DNA of 64,000 nucleotides, taken from the NCBI GenBank assembly GCA_000634735.1, contig JFLG01000066.1, positions 124,001 to 188,000 of the forward strand, in the 5' to 3' direction. This document shows, in pieces, positions 42,393-52,677 of the stretch (positions are counted from its first letter, which is position 1; each line of letters begins with the position of its first letter). A program made the translations under genes and the position numbers. Below the pieces are notes generated by a model. It made no database searches. It was not told the DNA's origin and worked only from the letters and a program-made list of their open reading frames with translations. This DNA comes from Prochlorococcus sp. scB241_528N17. Its GTDB lineage: Bacteria; Cyanobacteriota; Cyanobacteriia; PCC-6307; Cyanobiaceae.

Positions 42393-43127
42393 TTGATTAT
42401 TAATCTTACTTATTATCACGTTGCAAAGGATGTTCCTGAAAATAGTCCAGACATCGCAGTCGTCATTGATGTTTTAAGAGCTACAACCACAATTTCTTGG
42501 GCTTTAAAAAATGGAGCTGATTCAATACAAGTTTTTGCAGATTTAGATTTATTAAAAGAATCGGCAATTAAATGGCAAGCTGAAAAGAGACTAATGCTCG
42601 GAGAGAGAGGCGGAAAGAAGATTGAGGGCTTTGATTTAGGAAATTCTCCTTTATCAGTTACAAAAAAAGTTGTTCAAGGTAAAAGACTATTTATGAGTAC
42701 GACTAATGGGACTAAATCATTGCAAAAAGTTCAAGATGCTAAGCATTTATTTGCTATGGGGCTCCCAAATAGGAAAGCAGTTGCCGAAAAAATCATTTCA
42801 TTAAAAGGTGAAAATGTTTTAATACTTGGTAGTGGTTGGGAAGGCTCTTATTCACTTGAGGATTCTTTAGCTGCTGGTGCTTTGGCCTCATACCTAAAAC
42901 AGAATTGTGATTTCGAAATTAATATTCTGAATGATGAATTACAAGCTGCTTTGGCACTTTGGGATATCTGGAAAAATGATATTTTGAAATGTTTAAAAAC
43001 AGCAACCCATGGCAAAAGATTGACAAGTCTTGGAGATTATGAGGATGATTTTAAATGTTGCTCTGAACTTGATTGCTTAGATATTGTTCCAGCTCAAGTT
43101 GAAAGAGGTGTGATTCGTGCCTCATGA
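42393..43127 (+). CDS. comB: ComB-like 2-phosphosulfolactate phosphatase
   Basis: Family members remove phosphate from 2-phospho-3-sulfolactate, a coenzyme M step in archaea. 244 residues from TTG 42393 (no ATG near). DIAVVIDVLRATTTISWAL and LMLGERGGKKIEGFDLGNSP are the family signatures, and STTNGTKSLQ and GSGWEGSYSLEDSLAAG follow. No other coenzyme M gene is in the window, and cyanobacteria do not make methane, so the true role may be in other sulfonate chemistry or another phosphatase reaction. It is followed by the nitrilase gene after 30 bases. Confidence 0.85.
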   Translation: MIINLTYYHVAKDVPENSPDIAVVIDVLRATTTISWALKNGADSIQVFADLDLLKESAIKWQAEKRLMLGERGGKKIEGFDLGNSPLSVTKKVVQGKRLFMSTTNGTKSLQKVQDAKHLFAMGLPNRKAVAEKIISLKGENVLILGSGWEGSYSLEDSLAAGALASYLKQNCDFEINILNDELQAALALWDIWKNDILKCLKTATHGKRLTSLGDYEDDFKCCSELDCLDIVPAQVERGVIRAS

Positions 43128-43157
43128 TTTACGAATTGGTTCATTAGGAGTAAAGTC

Positions 43158-43985
43158 TTGACTGATTTTTTGGTAGCTGCATTGCAAATTACAAGTACTT
43201 CAAATGTTGAAGCAAATTTTACTGAAGCAGAAGAACAGATTGAATTAGCTTCTAGAAGAGGTGCTGAGTTAATAGGATTGCCTGAGAATTTTGCTTTTTT
43301 GGGAGGAGATGATGAAAAACTTAGATTAGCTTCTGAATTGTCTGAGAAGTGTGCAAATTTCCTAAAAACTATGTCACAAAGATATCAAGTATTTCTTTTG
43401 GGAGGAGGGTATCCCGTCCCTGCTGGTGATGATAGTCATACTTTTAATAGATCAGCCTTATTTGGGAAAGATGGACAAATTTTGGCAAAATACGACAAGA
43501 TTCATTTGTTTGATGTTGATTTGCCAGATGGAAATTTATATAAAGAATCATCGACTATTTTATCTGGAGCAGATTATCCACCTGTAGTAGATGTCCCAGG
43601 TTTATGCAAAATAGGATTGTCGATTTGTTACGATGTTAGATTTCCCGAACTCTATAGATATTTGTCTTCCAATGGTGCCGAGCTAATTATGATTCCCGCA
43701 GCTTTTACAGCATTTACTGGAAAAGATCATTGGCAAATCCTATTACAAGCAAGAGCAATTGAGAATACAGCATATGTAGTCGCTCCAGCTCAAACTGGGA
43801 TTCATTATGGAAGAAGGCAAAGTCATGGCCATGCAATGGTAATTGACCCTTGGGGTACAGTTTTATCTGATGCTGGAAAAACTCAGGGAGCTGCAATAGC
43901 ACCTGCTGATAAAGAAAGAGTAAAGAAAATTAGGGAGCAGATGCCAAGCCTTAAACATAGAAAAAACAAATTGTTTCCAAACTAA
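43158..43985 (+). CDS. Nitrilase-family (Nit1/Nit2-like) amidase
   Basis: 275 residues. The Glu-Lys-Cys triad is visible: Glu43 (GLPENFAF), Lys114 (KYDKIHLFDVD) and Cys157 (GLSICYDVRFPEL). The pattern matches the Nit1/Nit2 branch, which removes the amide from deaminated glutathione or omega-amides, a metabolite-repair role. It starts at TTG 43158 with a good AGGAG ribosome site 8 bases upstream (43145-43149). Its TAA overlaps the ATG of the cell-wall amidase by one base. Confidence 0.88.
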   Translation: MTDFLVAALQITSTSNVEANFTEAEEQIELASRRGAELIGLPENFAFLGGDDEKLRLASELSEKCANFLKTMSQRYQVFLLGGGYPVPAGDDSHTFNRSALFGKDGQILAKYDKIHLFDVDLPDGNLYKESSTILSGADYPPVVDVPGLCKIGLSICYDVRFPELYRYLSSNGAELIMIPAAFTAFTGKDHWQILLQARAIENTAYVVAPAQTGIHYGRRQSHGHAMVIDPWGTVLSDAGKTQGAAIAPADKERVKKIREQMPSLKHRKNKLFPN

Positions 43986-45070
43986 TGATAAAGTTTTTAG
44001 ATAATAAACTTTCTCGTTATTTATCCATTTTTTTATTTTTAAATTCTTCAATCCTTCCAGTTAAATCTTCAAGTGCTCTTGCAGCATGGGCTATTAATAC
44101 TAATGGGGTTTTAGAATTAAGAACTAAATCAAATACAAATTTAAAAGCATACTTTCAGAAGGCTAACCAAATTTCGGGAGATAGATTCTGGGTAGATTTT
44201 CCAGGAGAATTAAAAAATCCCAGAACAATAAACGGTAATGGCCCAATAAAAGAAATTAGATTAGGTAAACCAGATAAGGGTAAAACAAGACTAGTAATTG
44301 AATTCAAGGAAGAGACTTATTTGAAACCTTTAACATGGCAAATGGTTGGCTTAGATCAAAATAGATGGAGAATTAAACTATTTAAGCCAAAATATTCATT
44401 TAAAAAGATTGGTGAAGGTTTAGTTGAAAAGAAAAGAGGAAATATCAAAGCAAATAAAAATTTAATTCATAAGAAGAAAAACAATTATGGTTACTTGAAA
44501 CTCCCAGAGGTAAAACGAAACAAGTTTGAGGTTGTAATCGATCCCGGGCATGGAGGACCTGATCCAGGAGCAATAGGTATTGGTGGCATTAGAGAAACAG
44601 ATGTTGTTCTAGAGGTTTCAAAAATAATTAAAAATTTACTTTCTGAGAAAGGTGTCAAAGTAAGGTTGACCAGAACTAATGATGTTGATTTGGATTTACC
44701 TCCAAGAGTTTCCATAGCAAATAACACGGATGCAGATATCTTTGTAAGTATTCATGCAAATGCCTCAAGAGGTAAAAGAAGAGACATAAATGGATTAGAA
44801 ACCTTTTATTACAGAGGGTGGAGAGGAAGATTACTCGCGAAAAGAATTCAAAAACAAATTTTAAGAGTTTCCCCGGGGAGTCCTGATCGAGGAGTTAAAC
44901 AAGGTCGATTTTATGTAATTAAAAATACTAGGATGCCTGCAGTTCTTGTAGAGATTGGCTTTTTAACAGGAAGATTAGATGCAAGAAGATTAGAAAAAAT
45001 AACCCATCGAAAAAGATTAGCCTATGCAATTGCAAAAGGCATCCTCGAATATCTAGATAAAGTAGGGTGA
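43985..45070 (+). CDS. N-acetylmuramoyl-L-alanine amidase (Amidase_3, AMIN domain)
   Basis: Cleaves the peptide from the glycan chain of peptidoglycan in daughter-cell separation. 361 residues. A signal peptide (about 1-33) is followed by an AMIN targeting domain (about 35-135), a Lys-rich linker (about 138-180) and the Amidase_3 zinc domain, with VIDPGHGGPDPGAIG (His189), Glu204 and SIHANAS. This is AmiC-like. The ATG overlaps the previous stop (TAATG), and its own stop overlaps the murI GTG start (GTGA). Confidence 0.93.
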   Translation: MIKFLDNKLSRYLSIFLFLNSSILPVKSSSALAAWAINTNGVLELRTKSNTNLKAYFQKANQISGDRFWVDFPGELKNPRTINGNGPIKEIRLGKPDKGKTRLVIEFKEETYLKPLTWQMVGLDQNRWRIKLFKPKYSFKKIGEGLVEKKRGNIKANKNLIHKKKNNYGYLKLPEVKRNKFEVVIDPGHGGPDPGAIGIGGIRETDVVLEVSKIIKNLLSEKGVKVRLTRTNDVDLDLPPRVSIANNTDADIFVSIHANASRGKRRDINGLETFYYRGWRGRLLAKRIQKQILRVSPGSPDRGVKQGRFYVIKNTRMPAVLVEIGFLTGRLDARRLEKITHRKRLAYAIAKGILEYLDKVG

Positions 45071-45861
45071 AACTTAAAATAGGTATATTTGATAGCGGAA
45101 TAGGTGGTTTTACTATCCTTAATTCTTTACTAAAAACACGTAAAGATGTAGAAGTTTTTTATTTGGCGGATACAAAAAGAATACCTTTTGGGAACAAAAA
45201 TTCTAAAGAGATAAGATTAATTGCAGAGGAGATTTGTACTTTTTTTGTTGATAAGAATTTGGATGCACTTTTAGTTGCTTGTAATACTACAAATGCTTGT
45301 GCGCTTGATATTCTGGAAGATAATTTAAAGATTCCTTGTTTTGATCTTATAAACTCAGTATCGGAAATAGTTGATAAACAAATAATTGGTGTCTTAGCAA
45401 CACAAACAACTGTTCGATCATCGTATTACAAGAAAGCTATAAATGCTAAAAAAGAGAATACAATAATATTTCAGCAAGAATGTCCAGAATTTGTATCAGA
45501 AATTGAAAAAGAAAAATTAAATCTTGACAAGTTAAATAGTCTCTCAGACTTATACTTAAGACCACTAATAAACAAAAATATTGAAGAATTAATACTTGGA
45601 TGTAGCCACTATCCTTTAATTTATGACTTTTTAAGAAAAAAATTAGATTCAAATATAAAAATTATTGATCCATCGGTAGCATTAATAAAAAAATTTAATG
45701 AATCTTTTGCTATTCCAAAAAATGACCGCTATGAGAGTATTTCTCTCGGAAATGTAAAATTTTTTGTTACCTCAGAAAGAGATGAGTTTTCCAAAAAAAT
45801 AAAATTTTGGCTTGGAATTAATAAAGAAATTAGGTTGGTTAACCTCCGAAGTAATGTTTGA
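45067..45861 (+). CDS. murI: Glutamate racemase
   Basis: Makes D-glutamate for peptidoglycan. 264 residues. The two catalytic Cys are Cys72 (LVACNTTNAC) and Cys179 (LGCSHYPL), and Asp9 lies in GIFDSGIGGFT. The start GTG 45067 overlaps the amidase stop, so the two wall genes are coupled. sds follows after 27 bases. Confidence 0.96.
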   Translation: MKLKIGIFDSGIGGFTILNSLLKTRKDVEVFYLADTKRIPFGNKNSKEIRLIAEEICTFFVDKNLDALLVACNTTNACALDILEDNLKIPCFDLINSVSEIVDKQIIGVLATQTTVRSSYYKKAINAKKENTIIFQQECPEFVSEIEKEKLNLDKLNSLSDLYLRPLINKNIEELILGCSHYPLIYDFLRKKLDSNIKIIDPSVALIKKFNESFAIPKNDRYESISLGNVKFFVTSERDEFSKKIKFWLGINKEIRLVNLRSNV

Positions 45862-45888
45862 TTCCTTAAGATATAGAAGAGGTCAATC

Positions 45889-46860
45889 ATGAATACAGTA
45901 ACAGAGCTACTACAACCAGTTGAAAATGATCTTGATGATCTTATTTTAGAACTGAAAAATCTAATAGGAGCTGGTCATCCAATTCTTCAAGCAGCAGCAG
46001 AACACCTTTTCAGTGCTGGGGGGAAAAGGTTGAGACCTGGTATAGTTTTATTGATTTCAAAAGCTATATCTCCTGAATTTTGCTTGACAAGCAAACATAA
46101 AAGGCTTGCTGAAATAACTGAGATGATTCATACAGCCTCACTAGTCCATGATGATGTTGTTGATGAGGCTTCTACAAGAAGAGGAGTAGATACAGTTCAT
46201 AGCAGATTCAATACTAGAGTAGCTGTTTTGGCAGGTGACTTTTTATTCGCTCAAGCAAGTTGGCACCTAGCAAATCTTGACAATGTAAATGTAGTTAAAT
46301 TACTTAGTAGAGTAATAATGGATTTAGCAGAGGGTGAAATCAAACAAAATTTAAATAGATTTGATTCGGCTCAGTCTTTCTCCAAATACATCAATAAAAG
46401 TTATTGTAAAACAGCATCATTAATAGCAAATAGTTGCAAGGCAGCTGGAGTTTTGAGTGGGATTAATGACGAAAACTTAAACTCGTTGTACGATTTTGGC
46501 AAAAATATTGGTTTAGCATTCCAAGTTGTAGATGACATTCTTGATTTTACTGGAAATGACAAACAACTTGGAAAACCTGCTGTAAGTGATCTTGCTAGTG
46601 GTTATCTTACCGCCCCAGTTTTATACGCCTTAGAAGAAAATAAACAATTGTCAGTTCTTATAAACAGAGAACTTGCTGAAAAAGATGATCTAGATGATGC
46701 TCTCAATATCATTATGAACTCTAAAGCTATTGAAAGTTCTAGGAAACTAGCAGAGGATTTTGCAATGCTTTCTAAAGAAGCTATAGTCTGGCTTCCTGAT
46801 TCAGAATATAAAAGAGCTTTAATTGCTCTTCCAGAATTTGTTCTAAGCCGTATTTATTAG
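45889..46860 (+). CDS. sds: Solanesyl (long-chain prenyl) diphosphate synthase
   Basis: Makes the long isoprenoid tail of plastoquinone by chain extension with isopentenyl diphosphate. 323 residues. First Asp-rich motif in LVHDDVVDEASTRRG, second in QVVDDILDFTGND, plus GGKRLRPGIVLL. The motif and length point to the polyprenyl (solanesyl) branch, not GGPP synthase, though product length cannot be read directly. A GAAGAGGT ribosome site precedes the ATG. The acs gene follows after 94 bases of AT-rich spacer. Confidence 0.92.
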   Translation: MNTVTELLQPVENDLDDLILELKNLIGAGHPILQAAAEHLFSAGGKRLRPGIVLLISKAISPEFCLTSKHKRLAEITEMIHTASLVHDDVVDEASTRRGVDTVHSRFNTRVAVLAGDFLFAQASWHLANLDNVNVVKLLSRVIMDLAEGEIKQNLNRFDSAQSFSKYINKSYCKTASLIANSCKAAGVLSGINDENLNSLYDFGKNIGLAFQVVDDILDFTGNDKQLGKPAVSDLASGYLTAPVLYALEENKQLSVLINRELAEKDDLDDALNIIMNSKAIESSRKLAEDFAMLSKEAIVWLPDSEYKRALIALPEFVLSRIY

Positions 46861-46954
46861 ATCTAATAGAAATAAATCTTTGAGCTAAATTAATATTAAA
46901 ATTTTTGAAAACCTTAATTTTTTCGACTAAATTTATTAAGCATAGATTTATTTA

Positions 46955-48937
46955 ATGTCATTAGATAAAAAAAATTCAATCAATAACATACTTGAAGAAA
47001 AGAGAATTTTCTCTCCATCAAAAAAATTTGCAGAAAACTCAAATATTAGTACTCAAGAAGAATTACAAAGTCTAAAAAAACAAGCATCAGATAATCCTAT
47101 TCAATTTTGGGAATCTTTTGCAAAATCTGAATTAGATTGGTTTGAGCCATTTCAAACTGTAATAGATAATGAAAATGCGCCCTTTTTTAAATGGTTCAAA
47201 GAAGGAAAACTCAATATTACATATAACTGCTTAGATAGACATATTAAAAGAGGGCTTGGAGAAAAGACTGCACTTGTATGGGAAGGCGAACCAGGAGATA
47301 GCAAAAAATATACTTACGAACAACTTCTAAAAGAGGTATGTAAAGCAGCAAATGCATTAAAAGCAATTGGTGTAAAAAAAGGAGATTTGGTATGTATTTA
47401 TATGCCGATGATTCCTGAAGCGATGTTTGCGATGTTAGCTTGTGCAAGAATTGGCGCGCCTCATTCAGTTGTCTTCGGAGGATTTTCTTCAGAAGCTTTA
47501 AAAGATAGGTTAATTGATGGAAACGCCAGATTTGTTATTACTGCTGATGGTGGCTTTAGAAAAGATAAGGTGATTGAACTTAAGAAAGCAGTTGATGCGG
47601 CCATTGAAAGTGGGGCAGATAAAGTTGTTGAAAAAGTAGTTGTTGTTCAACGATCCCAAAAAAAAATTTCGATGGTTGATGATAGAGATTTTTGGTGGCA
47701 CGAATTATTAAAAGATCAAAAAGATCATTGTGAACCAGAAATAATGAATAGCGAAGATAGACTCTTTATTCTTTATACTTCAGGCTCTACGGGAAAGCCC
47801 AAAGGTGTAGTTCACACTACAGGTGGTTACAACCTTTGGTCCCATTTGACATTTAAATGGATTTTTGACTTAAAAGATGACGATATTTACTGGTGTACTG
47901 CTGATGTTGGTTGGATTACAGGTCATAGTTACATAGTTTATGGGCCTTTATCTAATGGTGCTACAACCTTAATGTATGAGGGAGTGCCAAGACCCTCAAA
48001 TTTGGGCGCTTTTTGGGAGATTGTTCAGAAATATAAGGTTTCTATTTTTTATACTGCACCAACTGCAATAAGGGCATTTATGAAGTCTGGGCGTGAAATA
48101 CCCGATAAATATAATTTGGACAGTCTTAGACTTCTGGGTACTGTTGGAGAACCAATTAATCCTGAAGCATGGATGTGGTATAAGGATGTTATTGGTAAAG
48201 ATAAATGCCCTATTGTTGATACTTGGTGGCAAACTGAGACTGGTGGCGTGATGATAAGTCCCTTGCCTGGAGTCGTTGCTACAAAGCCAGGTTCCGCCAC
48301 TTTCCCTCTGCCAGGAATCGAAGTTGAAATTGTTGATAAGAATGGAGATAAGGTTAAGGAGAACGAGGGTGGCTATTTAATTATTAAGAAACCTTGGCCA
48401 GGAATGATGAGAACAATTCACGGAAACTCAGAGAGATATTTGGTGAGTTATTGGGAATATATTACCTTTAAAGGAGAAAAAAATGTTTATTTTGCTGGAG
48501 ATGGAGCACGCATTGATGAAGATGGATATATATGGATTATGGGAAGAGTTGATGATGTCATAAGTGTTTCAGGACATCGGTTAGGAACAATGGAAATAGA
48601 ATCTGCTTTGGTAAGTCATAAATCAGTTGCAGAGTCTGCAGTCGTTGGCAAAAAAGATGATTTAAAAGGTGAAGTTATAGTCGCTTTTGTATCTCTAGAG
48701 AAAGATGTGAAAAGTTCTTCAGAATTAGTAGAGAATTTAAAGAATCATGTTGTTAATGAAATTGGAATTATCGCAAAGCCTGAAAAAATTATAATTTCTG
48801 ACTCTCTTCCGAAAACACGTAGTGGAAAAATTATGAGGCGAATTTTAAGATCTTTGGCTGCTGGAGAAAAAATTAGTGGTGATATTAGCACTCTTGAAGA
48901 TAGTTCTGTTTTGGAAAAGCTGAAAGAATTATCCTAA
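46955..48937 (+). CDS. acs: Acetyl-CoA synthetase
   Basis: Activates acetate with ATP and CoA. 660 residues, the normal Acs size. The AMP-binding P-loop motif [16 protein letters not shown], the [10 protein letters not shown] motif, and the C-terminal [14 protein letters not shown], with the Lys that is acetylated for regulation in other bacteria, are all present. It ends in a CTAA overlap with the DUF1350 gene on the other strand. Confidence 0.96.
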   Translation: MSLDKKNSINNILEEKRIFSPSKKFAENSNISTQEELQSLKKQASDNPIQFWESFAKSELDWFEPFQTVIDNENAPFFKWFKEGKLNITYNCLDRHIKRGLGEKTALVWEGEPGDSKKYTYEQLLKEVCKAANALKAIGVKKGDLVCIYMPMIPEAMFAMLACARIGAPHSVVFGGFSSEALKDRLIDGNARFVITADGGFRKDKVIELKKAVDAAIESGADKVVEKVVVVQRSQKKISMVDDRDFWWHELLKDQKDHCEPEIMNSEDRLFILYTSGSTGKPKGVVHTTGGYNLWSHLTFKWIFDLKDDDIYWCTADVGWITGHSYIVYGPLSNGATTLMYEGVPRPSNLGAFWEIVQKYKVSIFYTAPTAIRAFMKSGREIPDKYNLDSLRLLGTVGEPINPEAWMWYKDVIGKDKCPIVDTWWQTETGGVMISPLPGVVATKPGSATFPLPGIEVEIVDKNGDKVKENEGGYLIIKKPWPGMMRTIHGNSERYLVSYWEYITFKGEKNVYFAGDGARIDEDGYIWIMGRVDDVISVSGHRLGTMEIESALVSHKSVAESAVVGKKDDLKGEVIVAFVSLEKDVKSSSELVENLKNHVVNEIGIIAKPEKIIISDSLPKTRSGKIMRRILRSLAAGEKISGDISTLEDSSVLEKLKELS

Positions 48938-49656
48938 ATAGATTCATCAATTAAATTGGAAATTTTTTTTATAGTATTTCTTTTGAATTCATCATCAGCC
49001 CAGTCTCCCAAAAAATTTTCTCTTAGTCCTGCGCTTGCGATTATAGTGTGCGTACCTTTTAGCATTACCCCCTTAGAATTATCTTCTTTTCTTGCTTTCA
49101 GACAAGAAAATAATTTATCTGTTTGATCTAATTCGTCTTGGTTGAATTTTATTAGGAAGTTATTTTTTTGATTATATGTTTTTTCAATTAATCGCAAAGT
49201 TCTTTCAGGACTTGGGCTAAATTCACTGTTGAATTCTAATTTTTGAGAAATTTGTTTCAATAATGGAATTGATTTGTTAGCACTAAAATTATTAAAACTA
49301 ATAGATATGAATTTTTCGCAATTTCTTCCCCCATCAGGAGAAATTAAATGAAGTTTACAGCCTAGGCTATGACCAATTCTTATTGAAGGAATTGATGCCC
49401 CTATTCTCTTGGATAAAGATATTCGGCAATTCTTAAAATCTTTCCATGCTTTGATAGCAAGTTGTTGGTGATCAAATTGCGGTGTGTATTTATATGCATG
49501 TACTGCATAATTTTTATTAATTAAACTCTCTATGAATCTTCTATAAGTTAAATCTGGCTTAGAAGCTAAATAACTTCCACCAATAAATTCAACAATTTTT
49601 TTGGGATTTGAAGGCCAATAACAGAAATTGTTATACTGAAATTTTGTAAAAGTCAT
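48934..49656 (-). CDS. DUF1350 alpha/beta-hydrolase-like protein
   Basis: 240 residues. The pattern [21 protein letters not shown] near the N-terminus and the elbow [12 protein letters not shown] (Ser97) match DUF1350 proteins of cyanobacteria and plastids, which look like alpha/beta hydrolases. The substrate is unknown. It converges on acs with the stops overlapping by 4 bases (CTAA), and is divergent from the exonuclease gene across a 116-base gap. Confidence 0.8.
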   Translation of the reverse strand: MTFTKFQYNNFCYWPSNPKKIVEFIGGSYLASKPDLTYRRFIESLINKNYAVHAYKYTPQFDHQQLAIKAWKDFKNCRISLSKRIGASIPSIRIGHSLGCKLHLISPDGGRNCEKFISISFNNFSANKSIPLLKQISQKLEFNSEFSPSPERTLRLIEKTYNQKNNFLIKFNQDELDQTDKLFSCLKARKEDNSKGVMLKGTHTIIASAGLRENFLGDWADDEFKRNTIKKISNLIDESI

Positions 49657-49772
49657 CTTTCATAAGCTAAAAATGTTTCAAAAAATATTTTCTAAACTGT
49701 TTTTTAATTTATATTAATTTAAAAGAAATATTTATTAAATGCGTCAAGATAAATGAAAGTATTTTGAGTTAA

Positions 49773-50552
49773 TTGGAACTATTTAACAAAAAAGAATTAA
49801 ATCAATTGGATTTTCTTCATGATCAAATTAACACCAATCCCTCTGAAGAGAGAGAAACGAATAAAAATAAAAAAATTGAAAAAATTTTAATTCTTGATAC
49901 TGAAACAACAGGTTTAGACGAAAATAAAGATGAAGTGATAGAAATAGGTTGCATTTTATTTGATGTATCTTTTAAATGTGTACTTTCACAAGTTTCTTTT
50001 TTATTTCCAGTTAATAATAATGAAGCCGAACATGTAAATGGTATATCTGCAGAAGTAACTAATATCTCTCAACCATGGGAAGATGGATTGAATTTCTTTC
50101 TAAAACTTGTTGATTCTTCAGATTTCATCGTTGCTCATAATGTGGAGTTTGATAAGAAATGGTTTGGAAAAGGAAGATTGCCTAAGCTTAATAAGAAATG
50201 GATATGTAGTTTAGAGGATATTAATTGGTCTTTTCAAAAATCACTAAAAACAAGACCTTCAGTAACTGATCTAGCATTATCTTTTTCAATACCAGTTTGG
50301 AATTTACATAGAGCTTTATCTGATTGCTTTTACATATCTGAGGTCTTCAAAAAATGCGACAACTTAGATGAACTTTTACTTAAAGCTACTGAACCGAGGT
50401 TTTTATACAAGGCTTTGGTTAGTTATGAAGATAGGTCTTTAGCTAAAAATGCTGGGTTCAGATGGAATAGTCCTGTGCAAGGAGCTTGGGCAAGAAAATT
50501 AACTACTGATGAAGCAAAAAATCTTGATTTTAGAGTTGAGATTTTGAATTAA
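49773..50552 (+). CDS. DnaQ-like 3'-5' exonuclease (DEDDh)
   Basis: 259 residues from TTG 49773; the first 35 are polar and not conserved-looking. The exonuclease motifs are ILILDTETTGLDE (Asp42, Glu44), AHNVEFDKKWFG and LHRALSDCFYISEVF, giving DEDDh. After about residue 195 a C-terminal segment (SYEDRSLAKNAGFRWN with GAWARKL) resembles small DUF5710-like modules seen in other proteins. Likely a repair or RNA exonuclease, not the replicative epsilon subunit. The convergent glycine-pentad gene ends 30 bases downstream. Confidence 0.82.
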   Translation: MELFNKKELNQLDFLHDQINTNPSEERETNKNKKIEKILILDTETTGLDENKDEVIEIGCILFDVSFKCVLSQVSFLFPVNNNEAEHVNGISAEVTNISQPWEDGLNFFLKLVDSSDFIVAHNVEFDKKWFGKGRLPKLNKKWICSLEDINWSFQKSLKTRPSVTDLALSFSIPVWNLHRALSDCFYISEVFKKCDNLDELLLKATEPRFLYKALVSYEDRSLAKNAGFRWNSPVQGAWARKLTTDEAKNLDFRVEILN

Positions 50553-50582
50553 TATTTATTTAATTTTTGACTAAGAAAATAT

Positions 50583-51005
50583 TTAGTGCATCTTACAAGG
50601 CATCCATTTATTACCCATTTTATGTGCTCCAATACATCCGTATTTTGAAGCAGCCTTTTCAGCTTCTTGTTTAGTGTTAAATAGATCTGACATCATATTT
50701 TCCTTATTTGAATTTGAAATTTGTTTGGAATGATTATGATGATTTTTATGAGAATTAGGTGAATACTCCCATATCCCCATAGTAGTAACACCGGCAGAGA
50801 TAATTCCCATCCCGACTACTGATAAATTGACTATTCCCATTGCGACTGCACCAAAAGAAAATACACCCATTGGGACTACCCCTATACTTATTACTCCCAT
50901 TGGCACTATTCCTATTGAAACTATACCAAGGGGTGCTATTCCAAAAGCAATTTTCTTTGGCTTTGTACCGCAATGTTGATTCTCTTTACTTTTATTAATT
51001 CCCAA
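50583..51005 (-). CDS. Glycine-pentad repeat protein with a C-terminal DUF3721 module
   Basis: 140 residues. Residues 22-81 are about 12 tandem five-residue units with Gly first and usually Ile/Val second (such as GIVPM, GVISI, GVVPM), a hydrophobic repeat that is not the classical A(D/N)LXX pentapeptide. A His-rich linker (HKNHHNHSK, about 85-94) follows. The C-terminal YGCIGAHKMGNKWMPCKMH matches DUF3721, small proteins of marine picocyanobacteria of unknown role. Cys/His/Met density suggests metal binding, but that is inference. No signal peptide. It is divergent from hisS, 98 bases away. Confidence 0.75.
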   Translation of the reverse strand: MGINKSKENQHCGTKPKKIAFGIAPLGIVSIGIVPMGVISIGVVPMGVFSFGAVAMGIVNLSVVGMGIISAGVTTMGIWEYSPNSHKNHHNHSKQISNSNKENMMSDLFNTKQEAEKAASKYGCIGAHKMGNKWMPCKMH

Positions 51006-51103
51006 TAGTTTTTCTAAATGTTAAATTAAAATTGTCTCACAAAATAACTAATCAAAGATTAATTTCTAGATGAATTAAAAATTTTGAATTATTTTTTAGA
51101 ACT

Positions 51104-52384
51104 TTGAATAACTTAAAAAACCTAAGAGGAACAGTAGATCTATTCCCTGATCAATTAATAAAGTGGCAAAATGTTGAAAAAATTTTATTAGAGCAGCTTT
51201 CTAGAGCATCTATCAAAGAAATAAGAACACCAATATTGGAAATGACCGAATTATTTATAAGAGGAATTGGTGAAGGAACAGATGTTGTCAGTAAGGAAAT
51301 GTATACATTTCTTGATAGGGGGGAGAGATCTTGCACTCTAAGACCTGAAGGAACAGCCTCAGTCGCACGAGCGTTAATACAAAACGGAATATCTTCTAAT
51401 CCTCTTCAAAAACTTTGGTACATGGGTCCTATGTTTCGATACGAAAGACCTCAAGCAGGCAGGCAAAGACAGTTTCATCAATTAGGTGTTGAGTTTATAG
51501 GACATGATTCAGTTAGAAGTGATGTTGAAATTATTGCTTTAGCTTGGGATATATTAGGCAAATTAGGAATAAAAGAACTCAATCTTGAAATAAATACGTT
51601 AGGTGATACTAATGACAGATCAAATTTTCAAAAATCTTTTATAAAATGGTTAGAAACAAATAAAGATTCTCTAGATTTAGATTCTCAGAATAGAATTTCT
51701 AAAAACCCTTTGAGGATTCTGGACTCAAAGAATATTCAAACTAAAAAAGTTCTTGAAAATGCACCAAGATTATTTAATTTTTTATCTGAAAAAAGTCACA
51801 ACAGATATTTAGACTTAAAAAGACAATTAGAGGTTTTAAAAATACCTTATGTAGAAAATTTTAATCTTGTAAGAGGTTTAGATTACTACACTCATACAGC
51901 TTTTGAAATTACTAGTGGGGCTTTGGGCTCCCAAGCTACAGTTTGCGGAGGAGGGAGATACGACGATTTAATAAAACAAATGGGAGGGCCAAACACTCCT
52001 GCAATTGGTTTCGCTATTGGTTTAGAAAGATTAATTTTACTCGCAGGAAAAGAGCTTGAAATTCCAAGAAATACTGATATCTATATCATTAATCAAGGCT
52101 TAGTTGCTGAATCATTAGCAATGGATTTATCTAGAAAATTAAGAAATTACGATTTGTTAGTTGAGTTAGATTTAAGCGGAGCCTCATTCTCTAAGCAATT
52201 TAAAAAGGCAAATAAACTTAAATCTAAAAGTATTATTGTTATTGGTGATGATGAGGCAGTTAATGGGGAATTTATTATAAGACTCTTTGATCAATCAGGT
52301 AATGGGAATGAAGAGGAAGTTATATCTTTTGAGAATGATATTAAATTAGAAAATTGGATAAACAATAACTTACTTGTAAAGTGA
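51104..52384 (+). CDS. hisS: Histidyl-tRNA synthetase
   Basis: Charges tRNA-His. 426 residues from TTG 51104 ([17 protein letters not shown], the usual start). Class II motif 2 is [23 protein letters not shown], the His-A motif [15 protein letters not shown] is intact, and motif 3 is in [14 protein letters not shown]. The anticodon domain spans about 330-426. A small membrane gene begins in the hisS stop (TGATG), and a third gene follows. Confidence 0.95.
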   Translation: MNNLKNLRGTVDLFPDQLIKWQNVEKILLEQLSRASIKEIRTPILEMTELFIRGIGEGTDVVSKEMYTFLDRGERSCTLRPEGTASVARALIQNGISSNPLQKLWYMGPMFRYERPQAGRQRQFHQLGVEFIGHDSVRSDVEIIALAWDILGKLGIKELNLEINTLGDTNDRSNFQKSFIKWLETNKDSLDLDSQNRISKNPLRILDSKNIQTKKVLENAPRLFNFLSEKSHNRYLDLKRQLEVLKIPYVENFNLVRGLDYYTHTAFEITSGALGSQATVCGGGRYDDLIKQMGGPNTPAIGFAIGLERLILLAGKELEIPRNTDIYIINQGLVAESLAMDLSRKLRNYDLLVELDLSGASFSKQFKKANKLKSKSIIVIGDDEAVNGEFIIRLFDQSGNGNEEEVISFENDIKLENWINNNLLVK

Positions 52385-52665
52385 TGTTCTTGAAAATAGT
52401 GATAATTTTTCTTTTTATAATTATTTTTTTTAATTTAAGGAATTCTCTAAAATTAAATAGAAAACAAAAAGTTTTTAATTCTAAAAAAATAACAACTTTT
52501 AATAAAAAGAATCTTAATAATTGGATGAATTTAACTAAAAAAGAAAGATATAACTTAACAAAACAAGATTCTCTTAACTACATGGATAAAAGAAAACTTT
52601 TATTAGACGAAATTAGAAATGAATATAAGAAAATATCTAGAAAAAATTCTGAGGGGGAACATTAA
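52384..52665 (+). CDS. Small basic single-pass membrane protein, unknown
   Basis: About 93 residues from ATG 52384, overlapping the hisS stop by one base (a GTG at 52381 would add one residue). One hydrophobic helix at about 3-20 is followed by a very Lys/Asn-rich, probably cytoplasmic tail with NNWMNLTKKERYNLTKQDS. No family recognised. Coupling to hisS suggests it is real despite its low complexity; the Lys-rich tail could also bind nucleic acid or lipid head groups, which is a guess. Confidence 0.55.
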   Translation: MFLKIVIIFLFIIIFFNLRNSLKLNRKQKVFNSKKITTFNKKNLNNWMNLTKKERYNLTKQDSLNYMDKRKLLLDEIRNEYKKISRKNSEGEH

Positions 52666-52677
52666 GAAAAAATAATT

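Noticed and set aside
50760..50950. Repeat-like DNA inside the glycine-pentad gene
   Set aside because: The repeats encode protein units of about 15-30 bases without spacers; they are not a CRISPR array or an intergenic repeat.
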